In this document: positions 24,496-32,187 of the stretch, piece by piece
Layout of the letters: every line of letters starts with the position of its first letter
Numbering within the stretch: the stretch's first letter is position 1
Virus record (IMG/VR): IMGVR_UViG_3300035034_001519
Span: 1-37,788 of that record
Source: a virus
DNA: 37,788 bases
Reading direction: 5' to 3' (one strand)
Program-made: the position numbers and the translations under genes
Notes under the pieces: generated by a model
Told to the model about the DNA's origin: nothing
Database searches by the model: none
The model's input: only the letters and a program-made list of their open reading frames with translations

Positions 24496-25326
24496 ATGGA
24501 CCAAACACAAAGATTTGCAGCAGACGGACTGCTACAGGATTATGCATTCTACCCAAAACGGATTAATGATCTAGTTGTTAATGAGAACCTAATAAAGCCT
24601 TGGCTTTTGGAGAATAATAATCCTTTAACTGCATTTACACTACCTGGGTGTTCCCCACTTTGGGAAATAAATCTACGTCAAGATTGTGAGCTAAAACATA
24701 TTCCTATGACATTTGAACTCTGCTGTGGCTTTGCTCCACACTGGGAAATTCTATGGGAGGCTGTTGAACGATGCACTACACAAAATCTTGAGAGCATTGT
24801 TACAGGGGCTAGACACCTAGGGATACCAGTAAAGTCTACAGACTTTGAAATGGAATTAATCCTTGAGGATGAGCCCTTAAAGGCAATCGACCAACTAAAG
24901 AAAACTGATGAAAGCTTCAACCTGGTATACCTGGATTACTGTTCCAGTTGGAATAGGGAATTTATTGAAACTATCGACGTGCTTTGCGAGGGAGACAAAC
25001 TGCAGGAGAAGTCCTTATTAGGTGTAACTGTAAACCTACGTTGTAGGGGCAGTGAAACTCCAGAAGACATTGGGATGCGACTCTACGCTATAGACGAGTT
25101 GGACGGAGTTGAGATTGAGACAGATAGTCATATAACTGGTGTTACCGATCATATGAAAACATGGTTTTTGGGTGGTGCACAATGGACGCAAGCAATGTTT
25201 GAGGCTAAGGGTGTAACCGCAGACCTTAAACTTGTGAGGTCTTACCGCAACACAACAACAGATCCGAATAAATTAGCGAACAGAAATTCAATCATGGGTA
25301 CGCTGTGGTTTGAACTAAAAAAGTGA
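24496..25326 (+). CDS. Possible Rossmann-fold methyltransferase-like protein
   Basis: A 276-residue protein. FNLVYLDYCSSWNREF (about 141-156) followed by LLGVTVNLRCRG resembles strand 4 and 5 of SAM-dependent methyltransferases of phage and archaeal type, where DY-C replaces the usual catalytic (N/D)PP(Y/F). A clear glycine-rich SAM motif is not obvious, although LIVTGARHLG-like text (SIVTGARHLGIPV, about 100) could be near it. The assignment is tentative. The next ATG overlaps its stop (TGATG). Confidence 0.4.
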   Translation: MDQTQRFAADGLLQDYAFYPKRINDLVVNENLIKPWLLENNNPLTAFTLPGCSPLWEINLRQDCELKHIPMTFELCCGFAPHWEILWEAVERCTTQNLESIVTGARHLGIPVKSTDFEMELILEDEPLKAIDQLKKTDESFNLVYLDYCSSWNREFIETIDVLCEGDKLQEKSLLGVTVNLRCRGSETPEDIGMRLYAIDELDGVEIETDSHITGVTDHMKTWFLGGAQWTQAMFEAKGVTADLKLVRSYRNTTTDPNKLANRNSIMGTLWFELKK

Positions 25327-25685
25327 TGACAACATTAAAAATACACGAAATATTACAAAAACATAAAGAAACGTTTGGACTTGAAGATCTGACACCAGAT
25401 CATATGACATCTGTTGCGGTGATGGTTGCGGGCTTCCTTGAAGGCTACGCCCCCAAGTTTGCAAAAGGACAAAAAGAACATGGCGGTAACATTTGGAAAA
25501 AGAATTGCGTGGATGAGATGATCTACGAGGTCCTTGATCAATGGAGCTATGCCTCAGTAGTAAAAGCACAGTGGGAAGAAATGAAGAACACTTTAGAGAA
25601 ATATGAAAAACATTTGCTTCTAAACCAAAAAAGTATTCCAGCTGCCGTTCAAAGTGTTTTAAAAATTCTAAGGGGGGAGCAATGA
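25326..25685 (+). CDS. MazG-like or phage dUTPase-like small helical protein (tentative)
   Basis: A 119-residue protein starting at ATG 25326 (TGATG junction). It contains AKGQKEHGGNIWKKNCVDEM followed by YEVLDQWSYASVV, a HGG-W-DE-D-Y pattern like the helical NTP pyrophosphohydrolase (MazG-type) motifs. The surroundings of nucleotide-metabolism genes are consistent. I am not certain of the family: the paired EExxE / ExxD motif of MazG is incomplete. Confidence 0.45.
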   Translation: MTTLKIHEILQKHKETFGLEDLTPDHMTSVAVMVAGFLEGYAPKFAKGQKEHGGNIWKKNCVDEMIYEVLDQWSYASVVKAQWEEMKNTLEKYEKHLLLNQKSIPAAVQSVLKILRGEQ

Positions 25686-26302
25686 TCAAAGAATACCCAA
25701 ACCTAAAAATGATTCTTTTGGACATGGATGAGGTGTTAGTAGACTTTTCTACAGCCGCGTTCAAGGCGCTTAACCAACATTTCAAAAATAAGGGATTAGA
25801 AGAAAAATCATTTGACGTCTGGCAGGCTTATGGAAAATGGGATCAGCCACCTTTTTGGGGTATGAACTCCAGTGAATGGTGGGGTATTTTAAACGCTGAA
25901 AAAGACCTTTGGGATAACTTGCAACCACTACCTTGGGCAATAGATCTTATAAATCTTTGCAGGGAATGGACGGAACGCGTTGTTGTTTGTACAACAGCTC
26001 CCTATAATAATGGGCATGTCACTGCTACAAAGGTTGAAATGGTAAAACGCTATTTTAACATAAACTCCACAGACATCATTATCATTACTGACAAGTATAT
26101 GTTGAGTAAGCCTGGTGTAGTACTGATTGATGACAAGCCCGCTAATTGCTACCTTTTCGAAAATCCACCAGCATCAGACGGTATACATGGACGTAGCATT
26201 GAAGTGCCAGCACTATGGAATACTCCAGGCCTAGACTGGGGAATGGTGTCCAACCATTTAATAAATAATCTATCAACCATAACCACGCTGTTTTATGAGT
26301 AA
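25682..26302 (+). CDS. 5'(3')-deoxyribonucleotidase, HAD family (NT5C-like)
   Basis: A 206-residue haloacid-dehalogenase phosphatase that removes phosphate from deoxynucleoside monophosphates. Motif I is DMDEVLVD (14-21), with the nucleophile and acid/base Asp. Motif II is CTTAPYN (103-109). The Lys of motif III is in LSKPG (141-145), and IDDKPAN (149-155) is motif IV. Together with DUF3310 and ThyX genes downstream it would adjust the dNTP pool. ATGA overlap on the upstream side links it to the previous gene. Confidence 0.85.
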   Translation: MIKEYPNLKMILLDMDEVLVDFSTAAFKALNQHFKNKGLEEKSFDVWQAYGKWDQPPFWGMNSSEWWGILNAEKDLWDNLQPLPWAIDLINLCREWTERVVVCTTAPYNNGHVTATKVEMVKRYFNINSTDIIIITDKYMLSKPGVVLIDDKPANCYLFENPPASDGIHGRSIEVPALWNTPGLDWGMVSNHLINNLSTITTLFYE

Positions 26303-26561
26303 AGAAACTGAAGAATTAGAGACAGCAAAAGAGAATGTCATGGTAAACCACCCGCCTCACTACACCCAGCACCCTTCAGGCGTGGAGTGTATTCAGGTTA
26401 CAGAGCATATGGGATTTAACCTGGGAAATGCTGTAAAATACCTGTGGAGGGCTGACCTAAAGGGGAAGGCTGATGAGGACATGGAAAAAGCAATCTGGTA
26501 TATCAGCCGGGAAATACAACGAAGAGAACGCCTGGCTCAAACTGGTAGGGAAGTGGTTTAA
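26295..26561 (+). CDS. DUF3310 protein (T7 gp1.7-like), first copy
   Basis: An 88-residue protein carrying NHPPHYTQHPSGVECIQVTE (19-38) and FNLGNAVKYLWRADLKG (42-58), the conserved DUF3310 block. T7 gene 1.7, reported as a nucleotide kinase, contains this family, so a role in nucleotide metabolism is likely, but enzymatic activity of this short form is unproven. A second copy is at 36115. It overlaps the deoxyribonucleotidase gene by 8 bases. Confidence 0.85.
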   Translation: MSKETEELETAKENVMVNHPPHYTQHPSGVECIQVTEHMGFNLGNAVKYLWRADLKGKADEDMEKAIWYISREIQRRERLAQTGREVV

Positions 26562-26566
26562 TCGCG

Positions 26567-27418
26567 GTGAGTGAACAAGACCATTACCAAGCCATGTGCC
26601 TGGCTTTGATTGATATCGGTGTAAACCTTGAAAAAGCTGAGTTCCATACGGGCAAGTTTTTAGGTATGCTGGAACAAATTTTGGGAAAGTTTAAGGATTG
26701 TGATGAGGCCTTTTATTTTGAAGACCAAACAGAAACCACAAAAAACTTTTTCTTACAACATATTGCGAATACGCCATTCATAAAAGCCCCTGCGTTCCGG
26801 AAACATGTATTAAGCTCCTTGGAGAAAGCTGGTGCTACTCTTTTTGATAACATTGAAAAGATGCGAGCCAGTGATGTGGAGGGTTTACGTGTTTTCCTGA
26901 AAGATGGGAAAATAGAACTAACTGTGGCAGCAACAAAACGTAAGCCTGTGGTGAAACGCTGGAGGCTTGGCGGTATGTGGGCAGGATTGCTCCAGCTGAA
27001 GCCAAGGGATATTCTTGCTGATAGACCTACTATCTGTAACTTTCCTGTAGGTCCAACCTTTTCCGGAAACTTTTGGTTACAGGAATCACCAAAGAAATGG
27101 CGATGGGCTGGTTGTGACATTGCAGCAGCAAAAGACATAGACTGGCCAATCACGCACTCCTCTGGACCATCAGTAAAAAGACTGCAACAGAGTAAGCTTT
27201 CAAGGGAGTTACAGGAACCCGCAACAAAAGTAGCCAGAGCCTTACCTTGGGGTTTACTCCTTGGGGATAAGACCCTGCCCCACCATGGGCAGTTCAACAC
27301 AACGGGCGCATGGGAAAAAGAAGTACAGAAACAAATTAATAACGCCCAAAAAAACCCTGGAGTAGTACTAGCTGTGCTAGACTTTGAGGTCGGGAAAAAT
27401 CATATCAAAGAGATTTAA
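26567..27418 (+). CDS. Unknown protein in the nucleotide-metabolism block, GTG start
   Basis: A 283-residue protein starting GTG (MSEQDHYQAM). The N-terminal 60 residues are helical; the middle is rich in Trp, Lys and Arg (KRKPVVKRWRLGG, QESPKKWRWAGCD), and a hydrophobic VVLAVLDFEVG ends the protein. I do not recognise the family. It sits five bases after DUF3310. The in-frame reading has no good earlier ATG. Confidence 0.65.
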   Translation: MSEQDHYQAMCLALIDIGVNLEKAEFHTGKFLGMLEQILGKFKDCDEAFYFEDQTETTKNFFLQHIANTPFIKAPAFRKHVLSSLEKAGATLFDNIEKMRASDVEGLRVFLKDGKIELTVAATKRKPVVKRWRLGGMWAGLLQLKPRDILADRPTICNFPVGPTFSGNFWLQESPKKWRWAGCDIAAAKDIDWPITHSSGPSVKRLQQSKLSRELQEPATKVARALPWGLLLGDKTLPHHGQFNTTGAWEKEVQKQINNAQKNPGVVLAVLDFEVGKNHIKEI

Positions 27419-27439
27419 AAGTATAGCAAACATTCACTC

Positions 27440-27499
27440 ATGCAAAATCAACAAACAACGGAACTATTATGCAAAATCAACAAACAGTATCAAATTTAA
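27440..27499 (+). other. Duplicated start region giving a 19-residue upstream ORF
   Basis: ATGCAAAATCAACAAACA occurs at 27440-27457 and again at 27469-27486, a 29-base period. The second copy starts the annotated gene. The first copy opens a 19-codon ORF in a different frame that ends in TAA at 27497-27499, inside the real gene. It could act as a decoy or attenuator; it may also be only a duplication scar. Confidence 0.7.
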
Positions 27500-28089
27500 T
27501 TCACTTTTCGGCTAAAAATTGGGACGGGTTCCGTGTAATCCATAATCCTGACACTATCGACATTATTCTACTACCCCAGCAATTACTCTTTTCACATGAA
27601 AAAACATTGATTGGAGACTTCGGGAGCAACCTAACCATTGTTCCAGAGCTGTTAGCCACTGACAGGAACCTGGAGCTTCCCTTGGAAACACAAATGTGGA
27701 TGCAAGGGAAGAAGGGAGACGCCCTTGTACATCACACCTTAGAGGACTGGAAGCTGGACATGAGGCAGATCCTTATGGCTACGCCTTTTGTACTACTGGA
27801 TAGTGAGCATATCCAATACCCTGAACAACGGCTTCTTGTATCACTAAAGGCCTTGCATAAGATTACTTACCGTGATAACGAAGTGGGAGAAAAACTACGA
27901 CTTTATTTCCGGTTCAATGATGGTATGCGGCTTTTTACAGAGTCGGTAGACTATGATGACCTAAAGGGTGATGTTAATCGTATCTCGTTCGCTCGTGGGG
28001 AACAATGGGACTTTAGTACTCTAGATGCACAAGCATCACAAGTATTGGAAACAACCATGAATGAAGCAGTAGAGACTGTAGAGGTGTGA
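27469..28089 (+). CDS. Unknown protein upstream of ThyX
   Basis: A 206-residue acidic protein with no recognised family. It begins MQNQQTVSNLIHFSAKN. It has a strand-rich centre (QRLLVSLKALHKITYRD, LRLYFRFNDGMRLF) and a C-terminal acidic tail. It lies one base before the ThyX ATG (28091) and so is co-translated with it. The upstream duplicated start is noted separately. Confidence 0.65.
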   Translation: MQNQQTVSNLIHFSAKNWDGFRVIHNPDTIDIILLPQQLLFSHEKTLIGDFGSNLTIVPELLATDRNLELPLETQMWMQGKKGDALVHHTLEDWKLDMRQILMATPFVLLDSEHIQYPEQRLLVSLKALHKITYRDNEVGEKLRLYFRFNDGMRLFTESVDYDDLKGDVNRISFARGEQWDFSTLDAQASQVLETTMNEAVETVEV

Positions 28090-28090
28090 T

Positions 28091-29119
28091 ATGGCGCACG
28101 CTGAAGAAATACAAATATTCAAGATTGCGCAAACAGGTGTAAACTGGGACCAACTAATCGCGTGGTTAAAGGTCACTGGTGTTCCTGAGGAGAAGATTGA
28201 AGCTGTGGTAAACACCTTAGGCTTCAAGTCTGTACCAATAGAGGGAGACCCTGAGGGTGAGTTGTGTTTAAAAACGTCAATGGGGCCAGCAACAGATGCA
28301 TCAGCCTTAGTTGCAGCAGCAGGAAAGCGTTGTTATAAAAGCTTTCTTCCCGACTTGAACCCAAATGTCAGTAAAGTCAGGGAAGATCATTTGGAGTATA
28401 TTAACAATATTCTAAAGAGTGGGCACGGAAGTGTGCTAGAACACGCTACATGGACCTTTGCTATCGAAAACATATCAAGGGTATTCACCGGCGAAATGAA
28501 TCGCCACCGCGCCGGCGTCGCTATCTCTGAAGGTAGTATGCGCTATATCCGCTACGATGATATCTCATATTGGGAGCCTGATCTCATACAGTTGACGGAA
28601 GAGGAGGAACGTTTGTGGGGTCGTATGCTGAATCATATTGAAGGGCTCGCTACAGCGCAACATGAGGCAGCTGGCTACTATGAGTTTGTCTATCGGGCCT
28701 CGGAACCGTTCTTACAAACACTAGGACAAACACAAGTGGAAATAGGTTATTCCGCTTATCAGAAGATGCAGACCAAAGAAGTATTTGGTAGTGCGTTTGA
28801 GCAGATGGAGAAGGTTAATATTAATCTAAGCAACATCTGGAAGATTGGTGAGTTGAAAGACTTCGGAATGAAGAAGAAACTGACGTCTCTCTTCCGTCGT
28901 ATTATTGGTATGGGGATTGCAACAGGGGGGGTTTGGACAATGAACGCGAGAGCACTCCACCACATCCTACACATGCGTGGATCAGCCCACGCAGAGGAAG
29001 AAATCTATCACGTATTTAACCGCATTGCGGAAATTATGGTTCGCGACGAACCAGCACTATTTGGTGCCTTTTCAAAAGACGAGAAAGGCAACTGGACAAC
29101 ACCTTACGGTAAAATTTAA
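28091..29119 (+). CDS. thyX: FAD-dependent thymidylate synthase ThyX, first copy
   Basis: A 342-residue flavin-dependent thymidylate synthase making dTMP from dUMP. SVLEHATWTFAIENISR precedes the signature NRHRAGVAISEGSMRY (137-152), and NARALHHILHMRGSAHAEEE is the C-terminal ThyX block. The usual signature is RHR, seven residues, Ser; here the spacing to Ser149 is eight. The N-terminal 60 residues are an extension not needed for ThyX and probably a separate small domain. A second, shorter ThyX is encoded at 35160. It is followed after 17 A-rich bases by an unrelated unknown gene. Confidence 0.9.
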   Translation: MAHAEEIQIFKIAQTGVNWDQLIAWLKVTGVPEEKIEAVVNTLGFKSVPIEGDPEGELCLKTSMGPATDASALVAAAGKRCYKSFLPDLNPNVSKVREDHLEYINNILKSGHGSVLEHATWTFAIENISRVFTGEMNRHRAGVAISEGSMRYIRYDDISYWEPDLIQLTEEEERLWGRMLNHIEGLATAQHEAAGYYEFVYRASEPFLQTLGQTQVEIGYSAYQKMQTKEVFGSAFEQMEKVNINLSNIWKIGELKDFGMKKKLTSLFRRIIGMGIATGGVWTMNARALHHILHMRGSAHAEEEIYHVFNRIAEIMVRDEPALFGAFSKDEKGNWTTPYGKI

Positions 29120-29136
29120 CAAAACAAAACAAAATT

Positions 29137-30123
29137 ATGATCGATCTAAATAAAATCAAAAACGTACTTACCGGAACATACCAAAAAGCTATCCACCCAC
29201 GAGAACACTCAAAGGAAAGAATTCAACAGTTCTTTTCCCTTCTTGCTAAGTGTGGAGTGACTCCTATTGGAGGCTTAAATGTTGAAGCAATTACAAACTT
29301 CGTCTGTTCTGCTCCTGGTAAAAAGTTTATCAGAATTAACGAGGATGGTGTACTCAACGTCACAACCGTAGAGTTTTACGGGCACTCGCACTCAGCCTTA
29401 CTAGACAGCGAAATCTCTGCACTGGAGGCCTTGGTTAAAACTGAGGTTAAGACTGAGGTTCTTGTTGAGGGGATTTACAAAATATACCTTGGTTTACTAT
29501 CACTACCTGCATTAGTAAGTCTGTTGGAAGACATTAACATCCTTTCTGCAGAAAGTCTGCTTAAAGACCGTGTTATTGATGCTGGCTATCGTGAGGATGG
29601 AGTCTATCATCTAGTACTTGAGGAAAAAGGAAAGCTTGATGAGAATGGCGATATTGAGACCACACCATTGTGTAAGTTGATCAAGAATGCTAGAGTGATG
29701 CGCCGGAATCAGGGTGATACCGTTTTGTATGACGGCGACGGGAATGCGTTCATATCCAGCAATGTTGATATTTTCTATGGGGACAATGCTACGCATTTAA
29801 TGGACCGTATTTATGTGAAGCCTGTAAAACAAGTGCTATTGGAAACCACTATTGAAGTGTGTGAAGACGATGAGTACGAAACTTATGAAGGGATTTTCTA
29901 TCCAGAGGAGGGTGTTGTAAAATATGGTTGCGCAAACCTTGGGTTAGACCTATTGGACTTCATAGCCCCTCTAGGAGGCAAAGGGTATGAAGGCAACCGT
30001 TCGATTGGTGGTGTATCTCTTGCAGGGTCAGGTGTAGTAATCTTTTGTGATAAGGCCGGTGAGATTCTTAATGAACTTATCGAAAAAGGCTGCATTGACG
30101 AAAGCACGAATGTTTTAATCTAA
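29137..30123 (+). CDS. Unknown protein after ThyX
   Basis: A 328-residue protein with no family recognised. The N-terminal 110 residues and the remainder differ in character: a repeated LVKTEVKTEVLVEG near 104-117 (two KTEV copies), then acidic beta-like segments (GIFYPEEGVVKYG) and Gly-rich GGKGYEGNRSIGG near 285. It ends with a possible terminator (30134) before the next small ORF. Its start is preceded by AAACAAAACAAAATT, an A-rich sequence without a Shine-Dalgarno. Confidence 0.6.
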   Translation: MIDLNKIKNVLTGTYQKAIHPREHSKERIQQFFSLLAKCGVTPIGGLNVEAITNFVCSAPGKKFIRINEDGVLNVTTVEFYGHSHSALLDSEISALEALVKTEVKTEVLVEGIYKIYLGLLSLPALVSLLEDINILSAESLLKDRVIDAGYREDGVYHLVLEEKGKLDENGDIETTPLCKLIKNARVMRRNQGDTVLYDGDGNAFISSNVDIFYGDNATHLMDRIYVKPVKQVLLETTIEVCEDDEYETYEGIFYPEEGVVKYGCANLGLDLLDFIAPLGGKGYEGNRSIGGVSLAGSGVVIFCDKAGEILNELIEKGCIDESTNVLI

Positions 30124-30133
30124 ACCTAAAACT

Positions 30134-30163
30134 ACCGGCAGCCACTTCCGCTGGTTTTATTTT
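30134..30163 (+). terminator. Short terminator-like hairpin
   Basis: ACCGGC (30134-30139) pairs with GCTGGT (30150-30155) with one G-U pair, followed by TTTATTTT. The stem is only 6 bp, so it is a weaker candidate. The next ATG follows eight bases after the T-tract. Confidence 0.45.
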
Positions 30164-30170
30164 AACAATT

Positions 30171-30248
30171 ATGACAGAAGTAGAAAAAAGATTAAAAAAC
30201 AGCATCCCCGAGAACCATGTAGTAAAATGTATATACGAGGAAAAATAG
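30171..30248 (+). CDS. 25-residue leader ORF
   Basis: MTEVEKRLKNSIPENHVVKC and so on ends with TAG at 30246-30248. It overlaps the next ORF (30227), which is in another frame. It reads like the genuine start of a protein, so either it is an upstream small ORF or the two make one protein interrupted by a frameshift near 30220-30226 (TAAAAT). Confidence 0.4.
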   Translation: MTEVEKRLKNSIPENHVVKCIYEEK

Positions 30249-30547
30249 CTACAGCAGAGGACCATGTGTTCGATCCACCGATCGATTACAGATATAATAC
30301 AGAGGATTCTACTTTATGGCTTACTGTGTCTATGGGTAATTATATGATATTTACATATAACATCAACCCATATGTAACGGCTGGGCTAGTGGCGGTTAAA
30401 GACAAATTACGTCTTAGTCTTGAATTTGATTTAGCACATGCATTCGGGCACACTAGTATGGACCCTAATTACACCCTACTGCATTGGGCGCTTTGGGGTG
30501 TCTTTCAAAACAGGTGGAGAGGTTATATTAAATTATCCCCGCCCTAA
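30227..30547 (+). CDS. Unknown small protein, possibly continuation of the leader ORF
   Basis: A 106-residue protein (MYIRGKIATAED) with many aromatic residues and strands such as STLWLTVSMGNYMIFTYNI. No family is recognised. It may be translated by coupling with the 25-residue ORF or be the C-terminal part of a frameshifted gene. A strong hairpin wraps its stop codon. Confidence 0.5.
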   Translation: MYIRGKIATAEDHVFDPPIDYRYNTEDSTLWLTVSMGNYMIFTYNINPYVTAGLVAVKDKLRLSLEFDLAHAFGHTSMDPNYTLLHWALWGVFQNRWRGYIKLSPP

Positions 30548-30560
30548 AGGGCGGGGTTTC
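30537..30560 (+). terminator. Terminator hairpin with the stop codon in its loop
   Basis: CCCCGCCC (30537-30544) and GGGCGGGG (30549-30556) are perfectly complementary, with TAAA in the loop. That TAA is the stop of the previous gene. The T-tract (TTTC) is short, so termination strength is uncertain. Confidence 0.65.
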
Positions 30561-30646
30561 AACCCAATAATTCTGATGAAGAGGTTTGAAACAATAATTA
30601 TATGTTAACCAAAATAATTTAAGGTTAACAAACAACAAAGGAAACA
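30561..30646 (+). promoter_or_regulatory. Inverted repeat TGTTAACC/GGTTAACA, copy 1
   Basis: TGTTAACC (30603-30610) and GGTTAACA (30623-30630) are exact reverse complements separated by 12 A/T-rich bases. The same pair occurs at 32188-32216 with a 13-base spacer. Each lies just upstream of a start codon (17 and 34 bases), as an operator would. Confidence 0.6.
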
Positions 30647-31168
30647 ATGCTATACAGAATTTTACAAAACGAGGCGAAGTGTAGGAAGTGCGATGACATA
30701 ATATGGTCGGCGCATCGGCATGACTTTAAGACATGTAAGTGTGGTGCAATATCGGTAGACGGTGGATTGGATTATATCCGTCGTGTTTATGAAAACCCAG
30801 AAGACATCCAAGATCGATCCTTAAGATTGGATAAATTGATCTTAGGTAGCATTCTTGATTCTTTAGAAGAGAAAAAGAAAGAACTGGATCAATATCTCGC
30901 GGCAACACAAATACCAGAGATAAAGACTACAAGACACACGCTACTATTGTTCAATATTCTTATGACCATGCAGAGATATGGTCTATTGCAGAATGTTCCA
31001 GCTTTTGATGGAGAAGGGTGCGCCACTTTGCCAGAGGGTTTTACTGTGAAGCTAATGAGGGCCTTCTCAAATACCAAAGACTCTGGAAGAAACCTTTTTG
31101 GTTGTTTCCTGGGTGTGGTGAGGTGTCTGCGGGACTTAGATTTGTTAGAACTATCTGAGTTTCAATAG
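30647..31168 (+). CDS. Zinc-ribbon protein of a conserved family (DUF7695-like)
   Basis: A 173-residue protein. The N-terminus has CRKC (12-15) and CKC (30-32) with RHDFKTCKCGAISVDGGLDY, the conserved text of a zinc-ribbon family found in many phages and bacteria (I believe DUF7695, recalled and not searched). The remainder is helical and contains no further motif. It is the first gene downstream of the TGTTAACC inverted repeat, so its expression may be controlled. It ends in TAG. Confidence 0.65.
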   Translation: MLYRILQNEAKCRKCDDIIWSAHRHDFKTCKCGAISVDGGLDYIRRVYENPEDIQDRSLRLDKLILGSILDSLEEKKKELDQYLAATQIPEIKTTRHTLLLFNILMTMQRYGLLQNVPAFDGEGCATLPEGFTVKLMRAFSNTKDSGRNLFGCFLGVVRCLRDLDLLELSEFQ

Positions 31169-31226
31169 CTTACAAATATTACAGAATTGGATTGTAGTCC
31201 CAGAGGGAATGGCTTAGTATGGATAA

Positions 31227-31544
31227 ATGGCAAAATTATCATTTTATGTACCAATCTGGGACGTTGTTATTGCACTTCACTTCCTAGAGAAAGAAAGCGA
31301 TAGCGATTATAGTAGAATGTCCTGGGTTGAGCCTGATGGTGAGCAGCTAAATAAATTTCATTTACATATAGCACCACAAGCCACCATGTCGGACATTGTA
31401 CACGAGGCCTATCATTTAATGGAGTATACGCAGGATAGGATAGGTGCAGACAGCTCCGACTCTGAAGTGAACGCGTACTTACTCACCTTTATATTCGAGG
31501 GCATTGAAAACGTATGTAAACTGAACCAAAAAAAATTATACTAA
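31227..31544 (+). CDS. HExxH zinc-protease-like small protein
   Basis: A 105-residue protein with IVHEAYHLMEY (57-67), an HExxH metal site, followed by RIGADSSDSEVNAYLLTFI. This is typical of small phage metalloprotease-like proteins where a later Glu or Asp binds zinc. Function unknown; a peptidase or an inactive scaffold are both possible. The start ATG lacks a Shine-Dalgarno. Confidence 0.6.
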   Translation: MAKLSFYVPIWDVVIALHFLEKESDSDYSRMSWVEPDGEQLNKFHLHIAPQATMSDIVHEAYHLMEYTQDRIGADSSDSEVNAYLLTFIFEGIENVCKLNQKKLY

Positions 31545-31573
31545 AAGCCATAAGACCAAAACTGGTCCGTTGG

Positions 31574-31753
31574 ATGGGATTTGATCACATCCATAATGGC
31601 GAGAGCGCCTCGTCTCTGCGGGCAAAGTTTGCCGCTCCCGCTACCCCGCAAAATTGCGGGATAAATTGCGGTAAGAACAAGCAAGTAGAATTAAAAGCCA
31701 GAGAATGCAGACAATACGAAAGACGTTTAATAGGACCACTTAGAATTGTGTAG
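31574..31753 (+). CDS. Short basic ORF ending in TAG
   Basis: A 59-residue ORF from ATG (MGFDHIHNGESASS) to TAG at 31751-31753. It has several Cys and Arg residues and no family. Reading through TAG continues in frame to 31861. Coding is uncertain because the DNA is highly structured. Confidence 0.35.
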   Translation: MGFDHIHNGESASSLRAKFAAPATPQNCGINCGKNKQVELKARECRQYERRLIGPLRIV

Positions 31754-31768
31754 TGCGGTAATGCGGTA

Positions 31769-31861
31769 ATGAAACGTAAATCCAAAGAACCAAAGATTCT
31801 ATGTCGCAACGATGGCGCTAAGTATATCCGAAATAATTGCACGAGACTTGGTATGGAATGA
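31769..31861 (+). CDS. Short basic ORF (30 residues)
   Basis: MKRKSKEPKILCRNDGAKYI to TGA at 31859-31861, in the same frame as the ORF before it. It may be an independent small protein or the C-terminus of a TAG-readthrough product. Low confidence. Confidence 0.3.
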   Translation: MKRKSKEPKILCRNDGAKYIRNNCTRLGME

Positions 31862-31902
31862 ACTAATAAAATTAACCGTTAAAATAAGTGACAGCTTAAA
31901 CA

Positions 31903-32115
31903 ATGACATCCAATTATTATAGAGTATTTACAAATCCTATCACAGGAAAACACACAGTCGGAAAACCAGATGGACCAACTGTTGCTACCTTTGACAGCTT
32001 TGATATTAAAAAGGCAGAGGCTGATGCCGAGCGAAGAACACACAAGTTGCAAAAACTATCCCCAGTGCATGGGAATGGTGAAATCTTAGCTCTAGTGATT
32101 CTATCAACACACTAG
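31903..32115 (+). CDS. Unknown small protein
   Basis: A 70-residue protein (MTSNYYRVFTNPITGKH) with no family known. Its upstream region holds TTAAC and GTTAA separated by one base, a half-similar version of the GTTAACC operators. It ends in TAG. Confidence 0.55.
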   Translation: MTSNYYRVFTNPITGKHTVGKPDGPTVATFDSFDIKKAEADAERRTHKLQKLSPVHGNGEILALVILSTH

Positions 32116-32187
32116 ATGCCCGTATAAACTTGGGTTAATTTTACCTAAAGCTTTAAGTATCAAAGGGATAAGAAATAATTAAACCAA

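Larger units (their letters stand above)
31545..31902 (+). other. Structured, GC-rich intergenic stretch with two short ORFs
   Basis: No gene longer than 60 codons fits here. The stretch contains two hairpins (31618-31636 with GGCAAA/TTTGCC, and CCCGCAA/TTGCGGG at 31645-31660) and three TGCGGTAA copies (31667, 31754, 31762). Two short ORFs in one frame are joined by TAG (31574-31753 and 31754-31861). It may encode a small structured RNA, the small ORFs, or both. Confidence 0.4.

Noticed and set aside
25315-25785. A 156-codon minus-strand open frame
   Set aside because: It covers the MazG-like gene and the start of the deoxyribonucleotidase, whose HAD motif I is clear on the + strand.
26713-27300. 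A 195-codon minus-strand open frame
   Set aside because: It overlaps a + strand gene that fits the operon overlaps, and no minus-strand gene is supported elsewhere in the window.
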